From contig WPIO01000004.1 of NCBI GenBank assembly GCA_009760855.2, positions 5,137,501 through 5,201,500 of the forward strand: 64,000 nucleotides of DNA, in the 5' to 3' direction. Positions 14,818 through 63,855 of this stretch are shown piece by piece. A program made the position numbers and the translations under genes. The notes under the pieces are model-generated. The model searched no databases. It saw only the letters and a program-made list of their open reading frames with translations, and was not told where the DNA came from. This stretch comes from Cristatella mucedo (taxonomy: Eukaryota > Bryozoa > Phylactolaemata > Cristatellidae). Positions within the stretch are counted from its first letter, which is position 1; every line of letters starts with the position of its first letter.

Positions 14818-16658
14818 AGCAGTACGATTTATCCTGCTTTTGACTTCGAACAGGCTTTCTATGTACACCTTTATTTTTGAGGCGATAATTAGCCTTTGCT
14901 TTATCAGCTGCTTTCCCTTTTTTGTCGTAACCTTTCATGAACAACCTCATATACCTTCCCACAGGAATGCCTAACCTTGTGAACACTGGGATACGACCAC
15001 ACATCCCTTCATTCTTCTGCAAACAGGCATCAGCCACTGCCACTAAAACTGCTGACAAGCCTGTATATTCAGTCTCTGGAGCCTCTTTCCAGATGAGGTT
15101 ATGGAGGGACTCATTGTGGTTTTGGGTTTGACCATGAAAATATTTTTTTTAGGAGGTCCTCGGTTATTTTTTTCTCATACACACCCTTCGCGGCCTTTTT
15201 TATCCCTGGTTTTAGTACGTGTCTTGAATTTGCATGATCATACACCGTATTAGTTGCTACAGCCTTCTCATAAGGACATTCAGATGCCACACCTTTCGTA
15301 CAGAACCTATGGTCTGGCTCATCATTAGTAGAGAGAGTATGGTAAAATGATTTCCACACATCCCTCCTCAAGCCTTCTAGATTATTAGTATTTTCTCTCA
15401 CCGCACTGGCAAAGTGATGCTGCAACATAGTTGCTATTTGGCCAGTTAGCCCACCCTTTCCAGCGAACCCTTCAGTAACCTCTGGGTATTTCGCTTTGTC
15501 TGGCTTCAGGTCTCGCAAAGCAGTGCCCAGCCTCTTACTGACATGCACTACACATTCCAGTTTGTTAATCTCTGTCTCCCCATACGGTTTGGCTTTGCTT
15601 ACAGTTAGCCAAGCTTTTGAATCTCCATCACCTAAAAAGGTAACATACCGTGCACCACGGGTTGCTAGCGAGCGCTCGAACATACGCTTCGCCCCTTCCC
15701 CTTCCATTGCACCACTTGTGCCACTGAAGTTTTTATCGCAGTCATGCTCTCCTCGCTTACCAGCTGCACAAACCTTGCATGCTATGCTGAGCACTTCTGC
15801 ATCTAGCGCCTTTCCTGTTCTAAGGGAAGTGCCTGTTGCTACCCCATGCTTCGATTGAAAGCCACGGGTCCTCCACGTCCCATCGACGGCGATGGTGATG
15901 TCACACGAGTTAGCTAAAGCCTTCTCCTCATCTACAGCTCTCACCATTGACAGTTCAGCCTCTTGCGTAGCTGCAGCTGCAATTGCTTTCACACAGTCAG
16001 TGTAGCGTTTAGATGGGATAGGGGGAGGTAAATCTAACAACCCAAAAAGTCTTTCAGCCCCTGCTCTTCCTAGCCCAACGCTCCTAGCAGCACAAATTGC
16101 CTGAATGTTCAGGGGCAGCTCAGGCTCTGTCGACCTTACACGACCTTGCTTGGCAACCTTCACCTTCTCGCTGCCTTCTTCATTTGCAGCTCGCAAGGCT
16201 TTCATCTCTTCCCTGCTAGGCGACGGATAGAAAGGCATGTTAAACTGACTATTTTTGCAATTGCGGCTCCTACATCTAAGTACAAGCGTACTCGCAAGAC
16301 CCACTGGGTCCGTTTCCCTACAATAGACTTGGCTATTACAAGCCGGACACCGAGCGTAAGCCATCAGCGCCGTAGCCAGCGTGGCAACGTCGAAAATACG
16401 GTTTCCGACCAGAAAATTATAATCCTTCTCTTCTTTTTCTTTCTGTACCCGGCGTTTTTTGGGTGTGGGCGTGGCTCCATCACCCGCGGGTCTAACCGGC
16501 AATGGCCTTACACGCCGTCGTCCACGTTTCCGAGGGCCGCTCGATTCCCCTACGCCGCTGACTGACGCTCCTTCACTTACTCGAGTTGCATCACGGTCTG
16601 CACTCACAGCACCAGCCGTGCACTGCCCAATAGTTGAAGAACGACGCGAGCGTTGCAT
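14817..16658 (-). pseudogene. Mutator-like transposase, frameshifted and SINE-interrupted
   Basis: The first ATG is at 16,658-16,656. The frame reads to a TGA just after PKPQ near 15,111. A shift by one base there continues the same protein, with HNESLHNLIWK and then IPVFTRLGIPVGRYM, until a SINE at about 14,817. In order: a basic segment (PRKRGRRRVRP, PKKRRVQ) likely for nuclear entry, NFLVGNRIFDV, a Cys pattern CPACNSQVYC, PPPIPSKRY, ITIAVDGTWRTRGFQSKHGV, C..C..G..HDC, GTSGAMEGEGAKRMFERSL, LGDGDSKAW and LECVVHVSKRLGTALRDL. These match the Mutator-like transposase domain of animal MULE-type elements. Such proteins cut and paste the element DNA. I did not find terminal inverted repeats. One frameshift and one insertion suggest a fairly young, now inactive copy. 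Confidence 0.88.
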
Positions 16659-16957
16659 CGCAACACTTAACTTAGAAGCTTGTGGGAGAATGTCCGACAC
16701 GCGCTGTCAGAATCAGCAGTCAGAAGTGGATGTTGGAATGCCGGGATGCATCCGGCTCAGAGGTCCGGAGCAACAGCTGCTTACGTCTTTACCAGCCTGC
16801 GGTTAGGCTATAGGTTTAGAGTCGTCCGGCGCATGCTGCTTGTATTACTTCCGGCTTACTCATAATCAAGTATCTTGGAATCTTCGATGAAAAAACTTAG
16901 AGGCAAGGAACTCATTGCATTATTAGACTTTGGCCGAGATGCTACTACCAGGTTATG

Positions 16958-16984
16958 CCGCGTAGCTAACGTATAGCTACGCGG
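16958..16984. repeat. 10-bp perfect inverted repeat
   Basis: CCGCGTAGCT, spacer AACGTAT, then AGCTACGCGG. It lies just upstream of the transposase gene start on its own strand. It might be part of the element end or a chance hairpin. Confidence 0.7.
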
Positions 16985-17699
16985 TCAAACATGTTACAAC
17001 TGTTATCGGACCTTGCAAGTGCCCCCAAACAATTCCCTTCTACAAATAAATTAGTGGTTCACTATCATTACTTACTGCATGTTATTAGCGACACGGTTAC
17101 TATTTGATGTATTTATCGGTCTGGTAAGGCAAATCATGCAGGAATCTGAGCGAAAATAGTAAACAAGACCGCCAGTCACTCACTTCTGGTTTATTTTCGG
17201 GTAAACAAGGTCTAGGTCTTTGATTTTTTTTTAATTTTTCCTGTGATATGTCGAACTTCAAAATTTGGGATTGCATCTCTGATATATTAGTCGTTTAAAA
17301 GACAAAGAAAAAATAATTAATTTGTTGACCCATTTTCGGACTTGACCCCCTTCGAGCTGTCCATAATGGCAGAGAACACACCCAGCGATTTGCTTGAGCT
17401 CACTAATAGCCCTGTCAAGAAAAACACCGCGTGTAACCAGCACGGTGACATCGATGGCGTCACAAGCATAGCCAAAGTGCAAATTAATATTTTTTATTTG
17501 GCAAATAAATGAAATGCCTGTCAACATTCACGGTAGGCGGAAGATCTGTACAGACGGGTAAGCAGTAGCACGTCTGAGATACGTTGACTACTAGTGTCGA
17601 TCCGACCGTTGTATTGTGTTCTGCTCCTTGGAAGCTCAACGAGTAACAGGAGAACGAATGTATTCCCGGCAAAAATATCAATACCACTCAAAAAACGTG

Positions 17700-19330
17700 A
17701 CTGCAACTGTGAGGCATACCGAAGGCATTTAAGTCATGCGGTTCGAGCAACGCCGAAATGTGTGCCACGGCAGACCCCTGCGTGCGCTGTCGTCCACCTG
17801 CAGAGTTCCACCGTGGCACTTCCGCCGGTTGGCAACTCGTGCGGCCGCAATTGCTAGACATAAGCGTATGTACGTCGTCCCGAGACGCGCCGAGCTCGGT
17901 CAGAGGTGTGAGCGGCGAGTATTGAAAGGCGGCGCGCACTCGCGACACCGAGCAAGCGAGCGAGCCGCCTGCTGCTCGGGCACCAGGGCCACTCGGTAGC
18001 AGCGAGACCGAGCGCGGCGCAGTGGCTGCAGCTGCGGGCACAATGCGGCCGGCGGGGCCGGGCCAGCTCCCGTCCCCAGTGCGACTGCAAGTCACACGAG
18101 GGGCCGGGCCAGCTGCTGCGCTGCCCCTAGCTGTACCAAGCGACCAGACCACGTGGTCAGACCCTAGCGGGCGGGCAATCGTCCAAATCATGGCGCCAGC
18201 CAGCGGAAGTGGACAGCAGCAGCAGCAGCAGCCCCGCCCTCCCCCCATACGAAACTGCCTCATTGCGCCGGTATAAGAAGAGTCCAGCAAACTCGGCTCA
18301 CACTCCAAAGACCGCCAGTCCAGCAGCGGCGGCGGCAGATAAGAAGGCGCAGGATCGACTGGCGCCATGCTGTAGCCTTGCCGAGGCAGCCGATCGGTAG
18401 GCCATCATCCCTTTCGGTCGGTCATCATTTCGCAGCCGGTGACTGCGGAGTGGTCATTAGTCCCTAGAAATTGCGATAGAACGAAAATTGAGCGACTCGG
18501 CGCTGCAGCTTAGGCTCTCGCAACCTCCCACCGGGTGGGGGCGTGCCTCGGCCCCTTGGGGCGGGGCACGCCCCCACACTCCACCTCCCCCCTCCGGCAG
18601 GGGTGGGGTTGGAGCTTAATGCCCGGCCTCGAAATGAGCAGGCAGTGCGATGTTGCACGCGCACACTGCGGGGGCACCAGCGCTGGCACGATCGAACGTA
18701 AAAGAGCGAACGTCTGCGGCTGCAGCAGCCGAGCGGCGGCGGCGGTGCATCCGGTGCTCGGCTGCCTCCACGTGGCTAGCAGCGCCGTCGCTATCGAGCG
18801 AGTGTGAAGAAGACGCTGGCGCCGAAGCATGCAAAGTCGAGGAGAGACAGGAGAGAGCTCAGCTCGGGCTGCGCAGCTCTCGATCGCCGTAGAAGCGACC
18901 CGAAACCCGGGTGTACAATGCCAGCGTGCAGGTGCCATGCAATGGAGAGGGGCTCGCGACGAAGATGGATGCGTCAGCGGGCCTTCGCTCAAAGTCTCAG
19001 CCACCTCTGCCCCGCCCCCACCCGCCCCGCCCCCACCATGTCTGACGACCAACGTCGGTGGGCGACGCTTTGAGTCGGCTTTTCGCAGTCGGCACTCGAA
19101 AAGCTCGAGGGGACTTTCGGATTTCGACTCTTTTTTCGACGATACGTGTCAGCATGCGTGCCACCTTTCGATGGCGCCTCCATTGTCGTGCCTCTGCTTG
19201 TCTTCACCAGTTTTCCCAGTTTTACTTGTAGGGGGGGGAGAGAGGAGAGGACCACGTAGACAAATGCAGAGACCGGCAGGCTCGGTGAGAGTTTGAGGCC
19301 TGCGCGCGAAGGTATGAAGGTGACCGGTCG
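17700..19330. other. CpG-rich block without a recognised gene
   Basis: It has dense CpG, GC-boxes such as GGGGCGGGGC at about 18,558-18,567, a nested hairpin at 18,535-18,577 and a CAG run near 18,214. It looks like promoter or 5' UTR sequence, but none of the open frames matches a family I know. Confidence 0.4.
18535..18577. repeat. Nested GC hairpin
   Basis: The arms GTGGGGGCGTGCC and GGCACGCCCCCAC are perfect complements of 13 bases. They enclose a second inverted repeat, GCCCCTTGGGGC. Confidence 0.8.
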
Positions 19331-19648
19331 CAGCTCGCGAGCGCCCGCCGCAGGGCATGCTCTAGCTTTCGGTGACTCGGAGCCGTATCAGAAGCCGAAT
19401 CAGAAGACTTAAAGCCGAATCAGAAGACTTAAGCTGACCAACACGATCTCGAGCAAGCAGCAAAGGGGCGAATAGCGATGTCCAGCAGCATTCAGGGCCT
19501 GCCTGCAACTGCCCATCAGGAAGGCAGAAAAAGATGTACAAGATATACTGCCAATCAGCGACGTTCATCAGTAGGGATAAATGTCGCTGTGAAGGCCTGC
19601 AGGGCGAAAGCCTGGCGGACTAGCATGTCTGGGGGGGCCACCTCCCAG

Positions 19649-19680
19649 TATAAAAACAGCTGTCTCAGGCCGTTCGCTCA
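19649..19680 (+). promoter_or_regulatory. Candidate TATA-type core promoter
   Basis: TATAAAAA at 19,649-19,656 is followed 22 bases later by TCA in an initiator-like context (GCTCAATC). No downstream gene is recognised, so this is only a sequence-pattern call. Confidence 0.25.
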
Positions 19681-20597
19681 ATCGCATTCTTGCAGCTGAC
19701 AGCTACTTTCATTGGCTGCAGGCCAATGCAGCCGTCGAACGTAACTCGACACGTTGTTGGGGAACTGTCGCCGCCACGTGCTGGTCCGATCGACCGCTCG
19801 ATGTCAAGCACGGGAGCGGGCTGCGGTTCACGGGCGACGCCAGAAGCATGCACGCCCATCGTATCATGGCGGCACAGCAAAGCGCACGGCCAAATCCACG
19901 GAGCCGGCGATCGACCTGAGATCCACCGCACCATGTCATTGCATGTGGTGGCTGCTGAATGCGAACAGACAGAACCTGTGGGACAGCGAACCGACCGCAG
20001 CCGATGCATCGCGTGCGCCTACCTACTGCACAAGCTAAGCAGCTGCTGCTGCAAGCGCAGCACTGGCGAGAGCGTCAAGCGCTGCCACGACTATCACTAT
20101 TGTTCGGGCATACGTATGACAAATCTCAAAGCGAATCGTAAAGCAAACCAGCCAAAGCCCACCCCCCTGCCTGCCCGTCCCACTAACTGCTTTGAGCATT
20201 AGAAATGGCAGCTCTGTCGACCAAGCGGTTATGCGCCATAACTCAGCCATGTGGGCATAAGTAAAAAAGAAAAACGTAAACAAAAAGGCCACGAGGACAT
20301 TACACGGTCATGCATGCCGGTGCTTTTCGCGATGGTGCCAGCTGTGGTGGCGGCGGCGGCAGCAGTAGCAGCATCCGGCTTTGCATGCCCCGACCACCTA
20401 CCGCCATTGTTCTCACTTCCTGAGAGAACTGGGTGTAGTCAGTGATAGCCTTAGCCAACTACACACAGAAAAAGACACTGCAGCAGCCGCAGCCACAGTG
20501 CAGAAGCCTGACGCTGCACGAAGCCCTCGCGAGCTCGCTCGCTGTCCCCGGAGGTCGGCGGCGGCAGGCGCGCAGCGGTAGCGTCGAAGGCACCTAC

Positions 20598-58932
<38,335 letters not shown>

Positions 58933-59152
58933 TGCCACCGCACTCGGGAAGCTGCCGACCTCGCCGGCGGCGGCGGCAGCTGAACCCTAAAAAGGTATCG
59001 ATCACGAACGCTCGAGAGGCCTCCCGCCCCCGTCCGAAACTCGCGGACAGGCTGCGACGGAAATCGTGTACCACGAGCTGGCTGGAAGAGCCGCGCCGGC
59101 GAACGGCAGCTGCTGCTGCTGCTGCTGCTGCAACCGCGCAGCGCTCGGCGGC

Positions 59153-59183
<31 letters not shown>

Positions 59184-59780
59184 CGAGAGCTCTCGAGACT
59201 CGCGGCTGCGGCGCATATCCCCTACCCACATCCGCCGCCGCCGAGCACGCAAGCCGCAAGCCAACATAGCGCCCAGCGGGCCACGCCGCGCAACACGCGG
59301 CATGCCATTGCTGCTGCTCAGTGCAATTGATGCCGGGCGCGCGCGAGCGAGATTGTTCCTTCGCCCGGTCGGCCCGAGCCCCGCGCCGGCTTACCTCACA
59401 CCGCCCCGCGCTCGCTCGCTTGCCCGAGCGCCGGGACGCTTTCGCCGCAGCGCAGAGGCGCGGACTCGCTCGCGGTTTCGCCTCGAACGCGCGCCCCCTG
59501 CCTAATAGCACAGCAGACAATAGCGTTCCGGCGGCGTCGACGCGCTGGGCCTACGGGTTTCCAATGGGAAGCGAGTTGCTAAACGCCCACGACACGAGTG
59601 CACTGAACGACCTACACGGTCGGTGGCCTGCCGTGGTCCGTTCGCTTCCGGGTGACCTGTCCGCCGCAAACCGTCAAGAGGTGGGCTCGACGCGACTCGG
59701 TCTCTCTCACGCGTTAGCGATTAGCTCGGAATGCTGCTCCTTCCTAACCAAATAGAGCTCCGCGGCCAGGTTAACCACGC
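58933..59780. promoter_or_regulatory. GC-rich 5' flank and probable promoter region of liprin-beta
   Basis: CpG-dense sequence directly upstream of the liprin-beta start codon. It holds a (CTG)7 run at about 59,110-59,131 and a (GA)n tract at 59,153-59,190. No TATA box is obvious. The role is inferred from position and composition. Confidence 0.5.
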
Positions 59781-60917
59781 CTCGTCTACCGTCTTCCGTC
59801 ACCGCGGTAGCCCGCGGGGGTCTCGCCACCCGAGTTAACGCAAGTAGCGAGAGTGCCGGCACGCCAGCGCCTGCCTTCCGCTCTTATCACTGCCCTTAAA
59901 AGATCTTTGATGTAGTTTCGATCGGCTAGAACTTGTTGTGGCGACACGGCTTGGGTTTTTGTTCGCTCTCTCGCGGCTAAGTTTTGCTGCATTCGACTCC
60001 CCTCCGCCCTGTCCCTCCGTCAAACGCTAAAGCTACACTACATCTGTAGCTCGGCAGATAAACTGTACAAAGCTCGGACGCCAGCCGGTTCGCCGACGTA
60101 GCGAGGTACCCAGTAAAGTGGGCCGACACCACCGTGTGTCGCATCCAGTGCCACGCGCGGTCTGCATCCTTAGTCAACCGAGCTGAAGTCGTCCCGGGCC
60201 GCCCTCACGCGCTAGGGCAGTGGACCTGCAGGTATGCACTACTGCACCCGTACTAGTACAATCGCTGAGACGGTTTTGATAAACAGGCCTGTAAGCGGGG
60301 TCAGTCTGGGCCCTAGACTTATTTCTAGGCTCTACGGGGAGGGGGTGCAGTGCACCTACCCGTCCGCGGCCAAGCAACCCTGCCACCCTCCGTAAGGCTA
60401 CCGGAAGAGTAGCGTAGCCTGGAACAACGCCTCTAAAGCCGAGCTTACTCAGCCAGTCTTGCTTCTGTCCTGCTTCTGTTCCGGTTTGGTCTTCCTTTTT
60501 GTAGGACGTTTATACAGGCAGTTCTCCTTAGGTCTTGCTCAATACATGCTCCACCCCCAGAGCGATCGAGGGAAATAGTTTTTTATTGAGGTAGGCGTTG
60601 GCCCACTGGGGTGCGCCGCCCGGTGAATTTTAACCTTTCGCGATTACCTGTATCGCCCGCCGCCTTATGTGCTGATTCCTACATGAAGATTTCTTAGAGC
60701 CCCATTATCAAATATTCTCGTGCCGATGCATCGATGCTTTCGCTAGTTTAGTCGTCCGCCAGGCTTTTCAAATAATTAAGAATGCCCACCCTCGACGATC
60801 CCGACGACCGGCCATTCGTTCAGTCTACTTTCAGGTTTAGTTCAGTCATACATACAGCCTTTCATTCAATCATACGTTCAGTCTTACGTTCAGCCTTTCA
60901 TTCAATCTTACGTTCAG
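59781..60917. other. Unassigned upstream sequence
   Basis: No gene or repeat family is recognised. 60,839-60,920 has a simple CATTCAGTC(A/T)TACGTTCAGT-type tandem pattern. Confidence 0.5.
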
Positions 60918-60922
60918 TCGTA
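60835..60922. repeat. CATTCAGT/ACGTTCAGT short tandem array
   Basis: Units of about 9-12 bases containing (C/G)TTCAGTC or TTCAATC repeat about eight times. The motif reappears right after the minus-strand LINE copy at 61,316-61,340, so the LINE seems to have inserted inside this array. Confidence 0.7.
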
Positions 60923-61312
60923 ATAATAATAATAATATTGCACTTGATAAAGCGCCCTCAGAGAACTTAATCTCTTTCTAGGCGCTTTACATTTGCTGCA
61001 AAGTGATATGCAATTGAATAGTAAGTAAAATCATGCTTGAAAAACAAACAAAATGAATAATATGGTTAGGGGTGACATGCACAGGGTCAGCATGCAAATG
61101 TGGTTAGTGGCAGCATGCACAGTGTCAGCACGCATAAGCACATAAAGGACGAATCACAGGGACCCACTAAATGCTGTCCTAAATAGGTGTGTTTTTAAGT
61201 TTCTTTTTAATTTGGTCAGATCAGGGGATGTTCTGACGCAGGTCGGGAGGGAGTTCCAGGCTTTGGGAGCATACGAGCTAAATGCACGGTCTCCAAAGGT
61301 ACAGGGGGTCTA
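60923..61312 (-). repeat. LINE 3' end, minus copy
   Basis: About 390 bases of the same 3' end as 43,025-43,512: an (AAT)n start, GCGCCCTCAGAGAACTTAAT, CTCTTTCTAGGCGC, the CATGCTGACCCTGTGCATG region and the AGCCTGGAACTCCCTCCC coding end. Confidence 0.92.
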
Positions 61313-61387
61313 GTCGTACATTCAGTCCAACGTTCAGACCTCGCTCACCTTCTGAGCTATCCAGATTGGAGGTCAGACATCCGAACA

Positions 61388-62378
61388 TGGATGGCAGCAA
61401 ATTTTCTTAAATTGAATGATGATAAAAACAACTTAATAGTTATGGGCAAACCAAGTGTGAGTCAGAAATTGGAAATTTTAATGCTTAAAATCGGCTCTGC
61501 TAGCATATCTCCTGTTGAATCTGCAAGAAGTTTGGGTTTCTTTTCCCAAAGCGACCTTTCATTAGACGACCACATCAGCTCCACAGTCAAGTCCGCCTAC
61601 TTTCATCAACATAATATCGCTAAAATTCGGGCTTGTTTAGACAGGGATACCACTTCTAAATTGGCCCGTGCATTTGTGACGTGCCGTCTCGACTTCTGCA
61701 ACTCGCTGCTTACTGGCCTACCGGTATGTGCGATCAGGCGATTGCAGCTGGTGCAAAACTCTGCAGCTAGGTTTGTCTGTCGTGAGCGTCGCAGTTGCCA
61801 CATCACACCACTTCTAGCCGGCCTGCACTGGCTCCCATTCAAGCAACGCGTCGACTTTAAGGTTTTGTCGCCCACTTTTAGGTCCCTTCATTCTTTGGCT
61901 CTAGCCTACCTATCAAATCTACTCCCCCACCAGGCCAAGCATCGTACCACCCGCCTTTCGGAATCTAATCGTTTAACTATACCTCGTACAAGCCTCTAAT
62001 CTTTTTGAGACTGTGCCTTTAGTTCGTATGCTCCAAAAGCCCGGTACTCACTTCCGGCTTGCGTCACGACGTCTCCGACTTGACCACATTTAAAAAGAAA
62101 CTAAAAACACGTCTATTTATCCCGGCATTTAGTGGGTCCTTGCGATTCGTTATCATGTGTTTATGCGTGCTGACACTGTGCATGCTGCCACTAACCACAC
62201 TTGCATGCTGATCCTGTGCATGTCACCCCTAACCATATTATTATTGTTGTTTCTTGAGCATGCTACCACTAGCCATTCGATCGTGCTTCCTTTGCAGCAA
62301 CTGTAAAGTGCCTAGAAAGAGATTGAATTCTCTGAGGGTACTATATCAAACGTATCACTATTATTATATTATTATACA
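61388..62378 (+). mobile_element. CR1/L2-like LINE, 3' portion with reverse-transcriptase C-terminus
   Basis: An open frame at 61,391-61,999 encodes WMAANFLKLNDDKNN at its start, then SARSLGFFSQSDLSLDDHIS, RAFVTCRLDFCNSLLTGLP, RLQLVQNSAARFVCRERRS, HITPLLAGLHWLPFKQRVDF and SLHSLALAYLSNLLP. This is the conserved C-terminal part of non-LTR reverse transcriptases of the CR1/L2/Rex group. The frame stops early at 61,999 and coding similarity continues out of frame. A 3' UTR, a terminal hairpin and an imperfect ATT tail follow. The element is 5'-truncated, as is usual for LINE copies, and cannot be active. Confidence 0.9.
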
Positions 62379-62793
62379 TAAATCCAGTCCACAGAAAGAT
62401 GATCTCCACAGGGTTACGCAATATCAATTACCTCGCTGCTCATAAGCCTTCTTCTAGTGAGCTATTTCATAATAGGTCACTGCAATAATTCTAATACTAA
62501 TAGCGTCTTTTCTATTGCATCCCAAGACAACCAAATACCAATTCAGACGCTTTGGAACTCGCTGCAAGCGAGGCAACAGCGAAGAGTTAACTCCAAGCAA
62601 GCTATTATTACTACTCTTAAGCAAGCATGCACAAGTTGACAAAAAGATAACACTGAGAGCCGCCGCTGCGTATCGGAATCCCTGGCATTAATCCTGGCAT
62701 TAGCGACCACAAAAAGCGCGCGGGGGAGCAGAAAAGACGCGCTCATTGGTTCGCAGGGAAGCGAACTGGAACAAATGTGTCTATAGCTGAGAC

Positions 62794-62804
62794 TATATAT
62801 AAAT
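62794..62804 (+). promoter_or_regulatory. TATA-like site
   Basis: TATATATAAAT lies 45 bases after an inverted CCAAT (CATTGG). Only a short frame follows, so a function is not established. Confidence 0.2.
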
Positions 62805-63227
62805 GATCCCCAGCTAAAACTGGTGTTGACAGAAGCCAGACGACAGAAGCTGAGATGAGAACTTCGGACTTTCACTGCGTACGAACTGAAGGCCCAAGCA
62901 CCAGAATACGCTAATTCAAAGTCCGTGGCCAAGCTCAATGATCTTAATCCACATGACACTCTAGTCATTCGCATATCTTCTTATCTACTGCATGTCGTTG
63001 CTGTATTGACTTAACTGCATGAATAAGACCTCTCTGAATCAATCGCTTAGTTTTTTTTAGTAAATTTCGCGTACTTGGAAGAAATTGCATAGCTCTCCGC
63101 TCGTTAAAAGCTACTAGGATGCGAAAATGGGCCGTATTGATGTATTACTCCTGGCGACCTGATGACTAGCCCACTCTCGATCGAGATTCAAAAATAGATA
63201 AAACAGAATTTGATTTAACGGCCTCCT

Positions 63228-63400
63228 CTACATATAGGGGCCGTGATAACCCACGAGGTAAGGTGCTCGCTCTTCACGACCGATGTCGTGGGTTCGAATC
63301 CTGCAATGGGCGATCCTTAATTGCCAACTGCAAGCGGCGGCGATAGCTGCTAAGGCTCTTCTGCCGCTATACAAACGACGCTGTTAACTCAGCTACCATA
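63228..63400 (+). repeat. SINE family A, near full length
   Basis: GGCCGTGATAACCCACGAGG, TAAGGTGCTCGC, B-box GTCGTGGGTTCGAATCCTGC, AATGGGCGATCCTT, a hairpin region and an end GCTGTTAACTCAGCTA. It is preceded by an inverted scrap of a family A end at 63,209-63,227. Confidence 0.88.
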
Positions 63401-63564
63401 GTGGCAGAGGTGCCCGGTGGCTTTATCCCGCTCGCTGTACGTACGGCTTGGGTCGAGAAGTAGCCATCCAGAGGCAGGAAACTAAGCGAGACATCGGGCG
63501 AGTAAGAAAGATTGCATCTCTTCGGACGTACTGCGGAACTCGCAAGTCCAGCTGACGAAACTAA

Positions 63565-63855
63565 ATGAAGCTTAATATTTTAGCTCTTTCCGTCGGCGTC
63601 ATTCTCCGCTGGACGCTCTTCCTAGTTTTTTCTTTCTCAATCGTCTCATTTCATCCAGCCTTTCCGCAGCTGCATCTTGTTCCTATGCTCCCAGCGGGGA
63701 GTGGAGGAAGAGCGAGCAGCAGCAGCAGCCTCGATACTGTGCCGCTGCAATGCGAGAGCTACGATACATGCTTTTTTAATACGGGTTTGCCGCAGGAAGC
63801 AGCGGTATTTTGCCTGGAGCGCTCATGCCCAGCTGACGGGCCAGGCGCGGTTTGA
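63565..63855 (+). CDS. Small open frame with signal-like N-terminus (weak)
   Basis: 96 codons from an ATG. Residues 1-36 are strongly hydrophobic (LILALSV-like, LFLVFSFSIVSF), then comes a Ser-rich stretch and a tail with four Cys. It could be a secreted peptide or first exon, or chance. No family is recognised. Confidence 0.15.
   Translation: MKLNILALSVGVILRWTLFLVFSFSIVSFHPAFPQLHLVPMLPAGSGGRASSSSSLDTVPLQCESYDTCFFNTGLPQEAAVFCLERSCPADGPGAV

Larger units (their letters stand above)
16701..20597. other. Interval between transposase and the last joined liprin-beta exon
   Basis: 16.7-17.7 kb is AT-richer and shows no gene. It contains a 10-bp-arm hairpin at 16,958-16,984. 17.7-19.33 kb is CpG- and GC-rich. 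19.33-20.6 kb holds a 21-base direct repeat (about 19,391-19,432) and a TATA-like site. No exon is recognised. Liprin-beta must extend into or through this interval on the minus strand. Confidence 0.55.

Noticed and set aside
17688-18368. 226-codon minus-strand frame in the CpG-rich block
   Set aside because: High GC lengthens random frames. Poly-Cys and Pro runs come from CAG-type repeats, and no family is recognised.
20451-20597. Liprin-beta ending at the stop near 20,451 by read-through of exon 14
   Set aside because: The extra residues are unlike the family and follow directly after a good donor (GTAGGT). Read-through is less likely than a further exon.
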